Below, piece by piece: positions 1 to 10,291 of a DNA stretch of 15,753 nucleotides. Under the pieces are notes generated by a model. It made no database searches. It had not been told where the DNA came from and worked only from the letters and a program-made list of their open reading frames with translations. A program made the position numbers and the translations under genes. Within the stretch, counting starts at the first letter, position 1, and every line of letters begins with the position of its first letter. This DNA comes from Gelatoporia subvermispora B (taxonomy: Eukaryota; Basidiomycota; Agaricomycetes; Polyporales; Gelatoporiaceae). Location of the stretch: the NCBI GenBank assembly GCA_000320605.2, contig KB445836.1:1-15753 (forward strand), read 5' to 3'.

Positions 1-260
1 TGAGGTGTGTTATCGTGCGGTAAATTCTCGTTGGGTGCGGATGATGTAAGCTCAGAGACGGACGGAACAGGCAGGATACTAGCATCAGAAGTCGGGAGAG
101 CCGGAGCAGGGGAAGGGGGCCCAGGAGGTGGTGGGACACCCGGGATTTTGCTGCGTTCAACATTGTTCGGGTCGAGCGCGATCCGGGCAGGCTTGCGTGC
201 ACGTTCCCCACGCCGCACGGCGTCAGTGGCTTCTGGGTCTGGACATGTGTGGGATGACAT
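1..260 (-). CDS. Partial hypothetical Pro-rich protein, N-terminal 86 codons, cut by left window edge
   Basis: An uninterrupted minus-strand frame begins at the ATG at 260-258 and runs off the left edge without a stop. The peptide starts MSSHTCPDPEATDAVRRGER, continues with a basic RARKPARI stretch, then becomes rich in Pro, Ser and Ala (a GVPPPPGPPSPAPALP run). This composition suits a disordered N-terminal region. I do not recognise the family. Short RxxRKP-type basic patches followed by disorder are common at the N-terminus of fungal transposon-encoded and nuclear proteins, but nothing here decides that. It lies on the same strand as the NLR gene and starts 285 bp downstream of its stop codon. 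The opposite strand is also open over this stretch (7-267), so coding on this strand is favoured only by the ATG and the composition. Confidence 0.4.
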   Translation of the reverse strand, partial: MSSHTCPDPEATDAVRRGERARKPARIALDPNNVERSKIPGVPPPPGPPSPAPALPTSDASILPVPSVSELTSSAPNENLPHDNTP

Positions 261-371
261 TACATAGGCTGTCTTCTCGTCTTCTTAGAAGGCCCATGAC
301 AGACTGACAGAAGCAAAAGATGGAGGTGGCACAAAGGCGGCAGATGAGCAGAATTGGACAAAAGAGACAGT

Positions 372-383
372 AAAATATATTTT
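372..383 (-). promoter_or_regulatory. Possible TATA-type element upstream of the left-edge gene
   Basis: A 12-bp perfect AT palindrome (AAAATATATTTT) sits about 112 bp upstream of the ATG at 260 on the minus strand, at a plausible core-promoter distance. It is the only strongly AT-rich block in the gap between the NLR stop and this start. It could be chance. Confidence 0.25.
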
Positions 384-544
384 GAAGGATTCTAAGACCA
401 ATCGAGCTAGTTTATGATCGGCACGCGGACCCAGCAGAGCAGGAAAAACAGAGAGGCTCCAAGAGATGCCGAAAAAGGAGAGCATGATACTGGATAAGGT
501 GAACTTGTCGATCGAGTGGCTGTCAAATTCGGTTAAACAGACGT

Positions 545-3500
545 TCAGTATACACGTGAGGCGTGGGAGTATGGTCGCTCATCCATGCGAGTTAAGCTCC
601 AAAGCCGCGGGCTCAGCGGGCTCGGCCCAGGCTTTCCGCATCTCAAGCCGAGCCCTCGAGGAGGGCCTGCAGGCGGCTCGGGCCCAGGCCTGGCCCGGCT
701 TCTGAGGGTCAGGTCAGGCTGGGCTCGGGCTCGGAGCCCGGCCGTGAACATCACTAACCAGAGGCCCGACCGGTACTCTTCGGGAACCCAGAACACAAGC
801 TCTCCTCGTGGACCTGTGATCCAACCTGTTATGACATCAAGCGAGAGCATGTCCCGTGGATCTCCAGGCCCATCGTACAAAGCCATAAGAGGGAATGAGT
901 GATCTGGATTGCTTGTTGTAGTCGGAGGAGAGTTGACTTGACCATCCGATCCAGTAGCTTCTGTTTCAGGCAGAGTCGCGGGGGCAGATGATTGGGCCTC
1001 CGATAGCGTAAGAACTGAAGACGAGTCGGCATACAGTGACGTGGGCGCCGGTAACGATAAGGTTGTAAGAGGTGTCTCGTTTCTCCTACCGAGTGATGTT
1101 GCAACTGTGCGGCCACGGTGAGGTGAGAACGCAACACACGGAGCAGCAGTATCTTGAGCTTGAGGTAACTCTGCAATATGTGAGTTTTGGCGGGTGGGTT
1201 CTGGAATGCATGAACGAATGATCGTGTCGGGTGGTGATCCGGAGACAATGTGGCTTCCATCGAGTGAGAATGCGATCGAGCTGATTGATCCGGTGTGCCC
1301 CCTGAGAGGTTGTATCACTGCATCGCCCCTCGTCACGTCCCAAACGCGGATGGTCTTGTCCCATGACCCAGAGACGATAAGGGTCCCATCGGATGAGAAT
1401 GCGACTGACTCGATCGGTTCGGTGTGCCCCTTGAGAGATTTCATAACCACATCACCCGTCGTTGTATCCCAAATACGAATGGTCTTGTCAATTGACCCAG
1501 AGACGATGCGGGCCCCATCGGGTGAGAATGCGACCGAGGTGATGTTTCCGGCGTGCCCCTTGAGGGGTTCCATGACTGCATCACCCGTCGTTGCATCCCA
1601 AAGGCGGATGGTCTTATCTTTCGACCCAGAGACAATGAGGGCCCCATCAGGTGAGAATGCAACCGAGTTGATCACTTCGGTGTGCCCCTTGAGAGGTTCC
1701 ATGACCGCATCACCCGTTGTCGCATCCCAAAGGCGGATGGTCTTGTCTTCCGACCCAGAGACAATATAGACCCCATCAGGTGAGAATGCAACTGAGTTGA
1801 TCTGTTCGGTGTGCCCCTTGAGAGATTTCATGACCACATCACCCGTCGTTGTATCCCAAATACGGATGGTCTTGTCATTTGATCCAGAGACGATGCGGGC
1901 CCCATTGGGTGAGAATGCGACCGAGGTGATCCGACCAATGTGCCCCTTGAGTGGTTCCATGACTGCATAACCCGTTGTTGCGTCCCAAAGGCGGATGGTC
2001 CAGTCAGGTGACCCAGAGACGATGCGAGTCCCATCGAGTGAGAAGGCGACCGAGGTAATTGCATTGGTGTGCTCCTCGAGGGGTTCCATGACTGCATTGC
2101 CCGTCGTCGCATCCCAAAGGCGAATGGTCCTGTCATGTGACCCTGAGACGATGTGGGTCCCATCGGGTGAGAATGCAACTGAGGTGATCAATTTGGTGTG
2201 CCCCTTGAGGGATTCCATGACTGCGTCCCCGGTTGTCGTGTCCCAAAGGCGGATGGTCTGGTCCTCTGACCCAGAGACAATGTGAGTCCCATTGGATGAG
2301 AACGCAACCGAGGTGATATCGTTGGTGTGCCCCTCGAGGGGTTCCATGAGCGCATTTCCCGTCGTTGCATCCCAAAGGCGGATGGTCTTGTCATTTGACC
2401 CAGAGACGATGCGGGTTCCATCAGGTGAGATTGCTACCGAGGTGACCCAGTGGGTGTGCCCCTCGAGGGGTTTCATGACAGCATCCCCTGTCAGTGCATC
2501 CCAAAGGCGGATGGTCTTGTCCCATGACCCAGAGACGATGCGGGTCCCATCGGGTGAGAATGCAACCGAGGTGATCGGTGAGGTGTGCCCCTTGAGGGGT
2601 TCCATGACTGCATTCCCCGTCGTCGCATCCCAGAGACGGATGGTGTTGTCGTATGAGCCAGAGACGATGCGGGTCCCACTGGGCGAAAATGCAACCGAGG
2701 TAATGTTTTCGGTGTGCCCCTCGAGTGGTCCCATGACTGCATTGCCTGTTGTCGCATCCCAAAGACGGATGGTGTTGTCGTATGACCCAGAGACGATGCG
2801 GGTCCCGTCAGGTGAGAACGCGACCGACTTGATCGAGGCAGTGTGCCCCTTGAGGGGTCCCATGACTGCATCCCCCGTCGTCGCGTCCCAAAGGCGGATA
2901 GTGCTTTCCCATGATCCAGAGACGATTCGGGTCCTATCGGGTGAGAAGGCAACTGAGGTAACTCCGGAAGTGTGCTCTATATGTAGATACTGCTTTCGCC
3001 GTCTGCTGACTCCCGCAGCTTGAATTTCTGCAACGTTGCGAAACTTGGGCCAGAAGACTTGTGCAATTCTGGATGAGTATGGTTCAGATGGAAGCGCAGA
3101 GAGGTACATGTGTGGTATGCTTATATCCATTGTATTTTGGCATAGCGTGACGAAAGTTCTTGCATCACGTAAGAGTTGAGCGAGAAATTGAGGCATGGCA
3201 GCCTTCTGAGGATGATGAACCGCATCAATTAAGATGTCCGTACTCATAGAGGAGATGACTAAATGTAATACCTACCGCAGTCATTGCTTGCCCAAGCAGG
3301 CTCGAAACCAGCTGAACGCCTCCCACAGAAAGCACAACTTCGATCCAGAATAGCAATTTTTCTCTCAATATGCTCTCGAGTGAAACATAGATTTCTGAGG
3401 AGTTAGAAGCACTAGTGAGGTGATGGGGCCAATGTATGCACGAGTATTCCAGAATCGTGGAAACTGGTGCTAGATCCTGTTTTGAATTTGGTAAGTAAGA

Positions 3501-5729
3501 AGTACGACAATTGGCGATGTTGAAGTGCAATGCGTCCGAAGTCATGGTCTTGATACAAGCACCTGTGAGGGCTTGGTGGCCAACTGAGGTCTTAATTTGG
3601 TATTCTTCCGGTGCACGCCCGGGTGTAGTGAGGTAGTCTTCAAAGGAGGCGTGGAAAGTGGTGATTGTGCCGCTTTCGTCCTGAGGTGGAATGTAAACAA
3701 CGGCGTGGAGACGCTGTAGCCTGGTCCTGATTTTCTGCGCTGGTATGCCAACCAGCTCGCCGAGCGTGCACACGGAAAGTGTGTCTCTCATGGCGAGGAC
3801 GATAGCGAGTATTTCCTTTACTCCTTTCACTTCGGCCTTGTTGTATTTTGTGAGATCCAGTGCATTTCTGACAATTATGGAGTACGTGGCGTCCAATGTC
3901 ATCGTCAGCGGCTGTTCAGGAACGAACCCAAGTTGCGTCAAATCTTTTAGGCGTTCTATAGGATCATTCTCCTCGATATACTTGATTATTGTGAAAGCGT
4001 AAATGAATAGCTTGCCCGCTTGTTTCGTGAGGAGCGTGACATCCTCGTCGGATGGCCACTTGGATGGAAATACGTCTCTCGTCTCCCACGTGGAATGTAT
4101 GTGCTTCAGCCGTTCAACAATGTAAAGCCTGATGTCCGACTCGATGATATGTTGTTCGATGTCGTGCAGTCGGATGATATTGCTAACATTGGACCCAGTA
4201 GAGACAAATTGGTCTCGGATGTGCGCCTCGGGACGGGAGGTCACGAATAATTTGACGGGGATGTCGCGCGAGCGAGCAATAAGTTGGGTCAACATATCCT
4301 TGGTAGCATCTCCGTCCAAGCACTCGTCGAGTGCATCCATTACGAGCACCCATTTGGATGTCTTGGTCCCGTACGCGTTGCGTAGAGGTTCCTCGAGCAG
4401 ATGTCTCACTTGTAGCTCGAGCCTGGCGTATCCTACGTTCTCATTCTCCACCAGAACGTCCAGAAGGGCCAGTCTGTATAGCGGATCCTGGCGGGCCAGC
4501 GACTTGGCTAGGGTGGGGATGATGCGCTTGACGTCGTCTCGGGTTCCACGGGAACAAAAGAAACTTCCTCCGAGACGTTGGTCCGCGATGGCATCGAGAT
4601 CCTTACAGACAGAACGTGCAATTGCAGACTTGCCCGTGCCAGCCATACCGTCGAGCCAGAATATGCGAGAGCCATTGCTTTCACGAACCCAGCTTTGCAC
4701 TTCGTCCAGAAGCTGTACGCGGGTGCCGGGCATGCAGGACGCATTGGCGTCCTGTGAGTCGATTCCGGCATCCGGGATGTGTCCGAGCTTGTCAAACACA
4801 GCTGGTTGCGACTCGCGATTAGTCGAGTTCTAGCAATACGCTTATCGCACTCACCCCTGGCTGCGAGATCTTCTACCACTCGTTCGATGTTGAGATTGCA
4901 TTCCAGCTAAGAAATGACTCAATGACAAACCTCAGAGGCACGAAGGCTAGAATGACGTACGTGAAATTTCTCCAGAGCCGCCACAAGCTTCTCAAAAATG
5001 CCTTCAATTTCGTCTATATCGTTCGGCGCCGTGATTATGCGCGTGGCGAGCCCGCGTTTGATCTTCTTCTCAGCGGATTCTTTGATGATGTCGAGCTCCC
5101 TAGGCATGACTATGAGATCGAAAGGTCGTGGAGATCAATGTGCAACCGCGTACTTTGCTAAACGATCGACACGCTTCTTGACAACAGGAGGGACAAATCC
5201 TTGACGTTGATAGTCATCGAAGATTTCGGAGAAACCCTGGATTTTGTTGGCTATCTTCGAAAAAACCTCTTGCGCCTCTTGAATAGTCTATTTCGGGAGT
5301 GATCAACAGTTGAAGTGATCAGAACGAGAAACTACACACGTCCACCATCTCCATCAACGAAGCGATACTTAGCAGTGCTGCCTGCGCTGCAGGACACATG
5401 ACGCACGCCTCTCCGGCGGACTTCAGCACACCCTTCAGCAGCGACCAGCCGATCTTTGTGGTGGAAGGTTCAGATGGAGGAGCTGGCGCCGATGTGTTCG
5501 TCGCAGTCAATGTTGTTGCCGATTTTGTACCTGTCGTGTTTGCTATGTTGATCTCTGGGTCTGGTGCACCCGCTCCCGTCGCAGTGGCATCTACAGCATG
5601 CGGAGTGGTGGTCACCGCCGAGCTTGCCGTATCCGGTGGATTTGATGAATTAAAGATCTGTGCGCTCGGTTTCTTACGAGTCAATGACTTGCGGAAACGA
5701 CCAAAGAGCTTGCGCAGTGACTCCAGCAT
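545..5729 (-). CDS. NACHT-WD40 NLR (STAND) protein, six exons, about 1633 aa
   Basis: Exons on the minus strand, all joined in phase: 5729-5340, 5287-5154, 5099-4961, 4906-4855, 4801-3276, 3205-545. Introns are 52, 54, 54, 52 and 70 nt, all GT-AG. Residues 1-20 form a basic amphipathic helix (MLESLRKLFGRFRKSLTRKK). Residues 21-91 are a Ser/Thr/Ala/Pro-rich linker, and ~92-240 a helical domain in the usual place for the N-terminal signalling domain of basidiomycete NWD proteins. NACHT follows: Walker A GMAGTGKSA (290-298, Lys296), Walker B VLVMDALDE (390-398), a FVTSRPE sensor-like motif (424-430) and FHASFEDYL (621-629). Thirteen 43-residue WD40 repeats cover 822-1380, and a fourteenth has lost its WD. 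The family comprises cytosolic NTP-dependent oligomerising sensors (HET-E/HET-D type) that recognise non-self through the repeats. The conserved tail GWITGPRGELVFWVPEEYRS is present, but the end after GLW is replaced by GC-rich sequence. The ligand is unknown. Confidence 0.93.
603..745. other. GC-rich insertion-like block forming the novel C-terminus of the NLR
   Basis: About 140 bp dominated by GGGCTC, GGCCC and GAGCCC motifs, including a near-palindrome at 679-698 and the tandem GGGCTCGGGCTCGG at 720-733. Its composition differs sharply from the WD40 exon on one side and from the AT-richer 3' flank. It begins just after the codons for GLW of the conserved C-terminal tail of the NLR, where family members normally continue with an aromatic/Pro-containing end. 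The NLR frame stays open through it (an Arg/Pro/Gly-rich peptide) to the TGA at 547-545. It is probably a fragment of a dispersed GC-rich repeat; I see no target duplication that proves insertion. Confidence 0.5.
1307..2983 (-). repeat. Tandem array of 13 WD40 repeats, 129 bp each
   Basis: Thirteen consecutive 129-bp units (43 codons, no length variation) lie inside the NLR last exon, with a degenerate fourteenth at about 1306-1200. Framework blocks such as SVAFSPDGTRIVSGS and TIRLWDATTG are almost invariant between units and the DNA itself is highly similar. Variation concentrates at the two or three residues after GHT (for example ENI, HWV, NDI, KLI, EQI) and at the residues around the conserved Asp after VSGS (W/Y/N/E/H/P/K/I, then K/N/Q/R/W). 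This uniform array with focused variability is the known signature of rapidly evolving fungal NWD repeat domains, maintained by unequal crossing-over or gene conversion. Confidence 0.95.
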
Positions 5730-8213
5730 CGCGCAAGGTGAAGATGGAGGCTGAACAGCGCAGAGCGGATGAACTGAGAGTATGCAGTCAACCTTCGCCC
5801 ACAGGTAAAGCCACAGGTAAAAATGGGATGGAAAGCGTCAAGTCACGGTTGAGACGGACGGGACTGGTGGGTCTCCGGCACCCACAGAGCAACACGTTTT
5901 TGCGAAGTAAATGCTCCCGAGGCACTTCTTCTTTTGCAGGGTCTGAAAGGAAATAATGCACACAGCTGACGCCTTGATGGACGTGGGATGTGATTAATCT
6001 CCGCCTGTATACAGGACGTTCGTGGACCGCAGCGTCCAAGACAGGCCCCAATCGCACGAAGTGGCGCAATTGAAGCTGTGCCGTGCACTCATAGGATGTG
6101 TCTTGGAGGCTGCGCCTAAGAGCCAGAGCACACAGCCTAACAGGCGGCACATATGTCCACCTCATCACATATAAGATGTCTTCTTCTGCGCATGGAATCC
6201 ATACACGAGTCTGCAGCGTGCTCTCCCAGCGCTCCAGACCAGCCTCGTGGGGCTTGGAAGGCAAAGCAAATATGTTCACGGGCGGCCAGCAGAGAGTAGA
6301 GGGGCTTGAAATACAGCCAATGAAATGAGTGGACGCGTTGACGTGGCGCATCAAGATAGATATATTCGAGCGAATTCTCAGAGCAAAGCAATGCCGCAGA
6401 GCTGGGTGAACAGCAGTAGTACGTTGGTGCACTCCGAGGCAGCAGCAGTCGGTGACGTCTCAGAAGCTCGTACTGCAGCGCCGTACTCGGACAGCCACGT
6501 GGCCACAGCCAGGCACCGCAGGACCCAGCGCCCTCGACCTCGAGGTGCACCTCAGCGAGGCAGGCGGTCGCTACCTGTGGCTGCGTGCGGTGCACATCCT
6601 GCACGCCACCACGAGCTGCTGCTATGCGACCAGGAAGAGCACGAGCGAGCCTTAGGTGCGGTCGACCAGCTGTTAGAGGAGGGGTGCTGCAGATGTAGCA
6701 CATACACGGTGAGCAATACCGAGCTCGTGCATTGGGCAAATGTGACAGTGTACGGCAATGCTACCTTGGAGGATGAGTTCGACTGGTTGATGACCACTAA
6801 GCAGGATGCCGGCCGGGTCCAAGTCTATCGTGCTTGTTGCAAATGCGATGGGTCTCCCAGAACGTACCATGCCGGGGCATATGCGGAGCCAGTCAGGCGG
6901 GGACTAGTCTATGAACGTATGCAGTCATTGGTACATCTAGTAATGCACGTATCCGTGAACCAGGCGTCCTGCGCATCATCTTCCGCGATCTACAACGTTG
7001 CAATCAGAGATGATCGTCCACACTCTGCTCGTCACTGCCAAGGAAGACGTGCTTAGTGGACATTCCGGACGTCATCGCGCCTGGCGATGTCAAGTTCGCA
7101 ATGTTGACAATCTTCTCAATCAGCAGCGACGTCCGGCACGCGCTCGACACCTACCGGCAAGCATGTTCACTGTTAACCGTGACCGTTCACTCACAGCAGC
7201 GATGTGCAGGCTTGCAGTCTCCTCCAATCACCTTCCTATGAGTTTACATCCGAATCAGTCAAAGCTACCCAGACTTTACTGAGCCTGATGATTTGCTCAC
7301 ACCTACCCCTTCCCGAGTCCCACTGTCATCTCATCTGGACGACCTTCCATTTTGCGACTGTACTATCAGATGGAAATTCTACTCTTCCAGGTTCCAGATC
7401 ACCGGATCAGATCTCACATATCGTTGTGGCACCTATGGATCTGCTTGTACCCTGTTGCTCTGGCGCATGTACCTTACTTAGAGTTCGATCGCATTTTCTC
7501 TCATGCACCGCATGCTCTCGGGTTGATCTGTTCAGTCAATATATCTGCGCGCTCTCACTATGATGGCATGTCATGCATCGAGGATTGTCTGGGATATAGA
7601 TTGGACACCTTTGGGTTCCCGTACAACGTTGCACTTTGATTGAGCATCTAACATTTCCTTTGACCAGTACACAACATTGCTCTTGCCTACGACAGACAGG
7701 CCTATGAGCGTAAACCGATATCAGGCGTAAGCGGACAACTACTAAGCATCTAACAGGCCGCGCCTGGTGAGCTCCGTGACAGCTGACCCAGAAGTGCTTC
7801 CCCCAGACCGTGCAGCAGACAAAACAATGAATTATATTGCATGTAGTGTGTACTGACATCCTCCGAGCTTTCGACCTACGTCTAGTGGCTACGGCGCCCC
7901 CAACCTTTTGTGAATATTGATCGATCAGCGGCCTGACTGATTCCCGATCTCGAGCAGCATGTACATCGCATTGCACGACATGAGAGCGTGCGTGATGCTT
8001 GCATCAAGCTGCGCGAGGCCCGGACACCAGGAATATCGTACCTACAGTGAACCGGACGCCGGAGAGGAAGCGTCGACTACTGGCGTGCATATAATCGGCT
8101 ACATGAGTCGTTGTTGCTGGCGGCTGCGCAACAGGTGAACGAGCACTAGGATTGCAGGGAAAGCGCATGCTTATGAGTCGAGAACAAGACCAATTGCCGC
8201 GAGTTGTGATCAG
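5730..8213. other. Intergenic 2.5 kb, no supported gene
   Basis: Between the NLR start and the transposon. Several open frames of 190-245 codons overlap each other on opposite strands (minus 6432-5788, minus 6739-6137, plus 6325-7056). None shows a recognisable motif, a consistent exon/intron pattern or a convincing composition, and they are mutually exclusive. An 11-bp direct repeat (CCACAGGTAAA, twice, around 5799-5821) lies 70-90 bp upstream of the NLR ATG and may belong to its promoter. A plus-strand frame around 7056-7241 looks mildly protein-like but has no continuation. This may be decayed sequence. Confidence 0.5.
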
Positions 8214-8216
8214 ATA

Positions 8217-8229
8217 CCGTCCGTTCAAG
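8217..8229 (+). repeat. Left terminal inverted repeat of the Harbinger element
   Basis: CCGTCCGTTCAAG, preceded by ATA at 8214-8216. It pairs perfectly with 12282-12294 on the other strand; similarity does not extend inward beyond 13 bp. A 13-bp match between two windows of a few hundred bases is unlikely by chance, and the identical 3-bp flanks support it. Confidence 0.72.
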
Positions 8230-8393
8230 TCAAATTATTCGATGGAACTTTTGACTCTGAACTTCGGCTGATTATCGGCAAACCGTGTGCCTGACGCTAA
8301 ATGTAGTTTCCGTGTGTGACCCGCCTCGAGGTAATTTGGGAATCCATTCAACGAAGGAAATGAGCTTCGACAGGAGAGAGTACATATACAGAC

Positions 8394-8420
8394 TGACCTG
8401 AGTCCGTCAAAACCAGGTCA
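8394..8420. repeat. Short inverted repeat (7-bp stem, 13-nt loop) in the nuclease leader
   Basis: TGACCTG (8394-8400) and CAGGTCA (8414-8420) form a perfect 7-bp inverted repeat inside the transposon, between its left end and the nuclease ATG. It could be a subterminal binding site for the element's Myb-like protein or a promoter motif, or chance. Confidence 0.3.
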
Positions 8421-8493
8421 TTTTGCACCTCGCTGTCGCATTTTCAAGCATCTTCTGCCACTACCTTCTTGTCTGGCTTGGCATATCCGTATC

Positions 8494-10291
8494 ATGACCT
8501 CTCGACGTGGATATCGCTCGCGGCCGACTGCACGCAACGAAGCGCTCGAATGTATCGAGACAGAGTGTTTTAACGCTCTTGAAGACGCGATGTTCTTTTT
8601 CGGTCTTAACAACGCCTCTATTGACGGTAAATCCCTTTCAGTTTCCTTATTTGGGTGTTATTCATGCCACGCAGCTACGTACAGCAGCGACGGTTCAGAT
8701 GCCGCCGACAGCAGTTCGGAGCCTGAGGACGAGGAGGAGATGTCCAGTCCCCCTGTCATGCCACTCCCTGCAAATGTAGAAGACACGGCAGACACTCTCG
8801 CAAGCCCCAAGAGTGCGGACATATCTTTTCCTTCCTCCCCTTCCAGTCCTGTGACTCCAGTCAGTCTCATGACTGTCAGTTCCGTAAACTTGGGCCGGGC
8901 TGCTTCGGCTTCTTCTGTCAGGCACCAGCTATCGGGTGATGAACATGAGACAGACAACGAGATGTCTATGTCCACGACATCCTCCGTACTTATCAATGAA
9001 ACTCTAGCCGGCATTGTTCGCATATATGCGCAAGCTTTCAACCGTGTTCGGGATACCCGGGTCATCAATCGGATTCGGAGAGTCCAAGCCCCACGCTACT
9101 CTCAGCTTCCCTTTCTGTGGTGGTGTCACGAATATGACGCAAAGGCATTCCGCCGTCTTGTGCGCGTCTCACCCACTATATTCACGGATATTGCCAATAT
9201 GTTACGCATCCATTCCGTGTTTCAAAGCCGTTCAAACAACCGTCAGACCGAATTTGAAACATAGCTCGCGATCTTCTTATATCGCCTAGGGCATTATGGA
9301 AATGCCGCGTCCGTGGCCTGTATTGCCGACTGGGCTGGTGTCTCTACCGGAACAGTGACAAATTTGTGCTATCGTGTCGCAATCGCCCTCCTCGATCATC
9401 ATGATACTTCGATCACTTGGCCGACTCCTGCCCAATGTGCAGATGCTAAAGCATACGCAGTTCAACGGAGCGAGTGTGAGACATGGGCTGGGGGGTATCT
9501 TGCTGTTGATGGTACGGCAATCAAGCTATACCAAAAGCCAGGTCTTTTTGGCGAGTCATGGTATAACAAGGATTCTGTATATGCGATTGCTCTTCAGGTA
9601 CGTATTACATACCAAGTTTAATGCCATATACTGAAATTGAAATTATACATAGGTTGTCATCTTGGTGGACACCCTGGAGATTGTTAACTACTCGGTTGGT
9701 AATGTCAGGAGTGTACATGACTCCGTCGCATTCCAGGATACAAGAATTGCAGCGGAACATGATAGGCTCCTTCAGTGTGGTGACCGTCTACTTGCGGACG
9801 CGGCATATCCTCTAATGCCGTGGTGCATCACACCATTTAGAAAGCCTGTCGGCAAACAGTTGAGCCGCGAGCGAAGACACTTCAATTATTGGCATTCCCG
9901 TCTTCGCGTGCAGGTGGAGTGTGCGATTGGGCTGCTAAAAGGAACATGGCAGTCACTCCATGAGCTGCGTATTCAAATCAAGAACTTGCATGCTCACGCA
10001 TGGGCAATCATCTGGATTCGCTGTGCACTTATTTTACATAATCTAATCATTTGATTTGAACGGCAGCGCGGTACTTCAATTCGGGAGCAGAACAGAACTC
10101 GTATCAACAAGGGCCTGATGCGTGAAGATCTCAATAAGCGGGGACAGAGCCGCGAGGATGACATCAATGAGAGCGACGAAGGGGAGGTTGGAGGGGTCAA
10201 CGAGAATGAAGATCACATCAGCCACAGGGATGGAAAGACTATGCGCGACTACTTGATGAGCGAGATCTTGGCCTGTCACCCTCTGACTTAG
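8494..10291 (+). pseudogene. PIF/Harbinger DDE nuclease (DDE_Tnp_4 type), two in-frame stops
   Basis: The frame starts at ATG 8494 after a CT-rich leader. It has a Ser/acidic disordered N-terminal part (a 48-nt in-phase intron at 8627-8674 is possible) and then the conserved core. A 55-nt GT-AG intron lies at 9598-9652 (ALQ|VVILVD). Catalytic acids are all present: Asp in LAVDGT (9508-9510), Asp in SVHDS (9719-9721) and Glu in QVECAIGLLKG (9917-9919). The nuclease would cut and rejoin the element's ends together with the Myb-like partner. Two stops interrupt the frame. The first is TAG at 9262-9264, where the family has Gln before LAIFLYRLGHYGN. The second is TGA at 10052-10054, right after ILHNLII, where the frame continues as FERQRG... 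to a natural TAG at 10289-10291. Without readthrough the product ends at residue 256, before the catalytic domain, so this copy should be inactive. Confidence 0.9.

Noticed and set aside
285..485. Small minus-strand ORF of 66 codons
   Set aside because: Low-complexity hydrophobic/Ser composition, no motif, lies between two same-strand genes; likely chance.
261..740. LTR retrotransposon boundary near the left edge
   Set aside because: No terminal repeats, primer-binding site or polyprotein motifs are visible in the window.
1307..2983. CRISPR-like regularly spaced repeat
   Set aside because: The period is 129 bp and fully coding for WD40 repeats in a eukaryotic gene.
1086..3023. Many long open frames on both strands across the WD40 region (for example plus 2292-3023, minus 2952-2491)
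   Set aside because: They repeat with the same 129-bp period and are shadows of the WD40 repeat units; the real frame encodes canonical WD40 motifs.
3206..3275. Separate WD40 and NACHT genes, with a start at ATG 3247 and a stop at 3225
   Set aside because: A 70-nt GT-AG intron joins the two frames in phase 0 and restores the expected family sequence (KAAMPQFLAQLLRDAR after QAMTA).
4797..4799. GTG at 4799 as the start of the NACHT protein
   Set aside because: Fungal nuclear genes start at ATG; this is an internal Val just after a splice acceptor at 4803-4802.
5788..7056. Overlapping ORFs of 200-243 codons (minus 6432-5788, minus 6739-6137, plus 6325-7056)
   Set aside because: They contradict each other on strand, have no recognisable motifs and odd His/Arg/Cys-rich composition.
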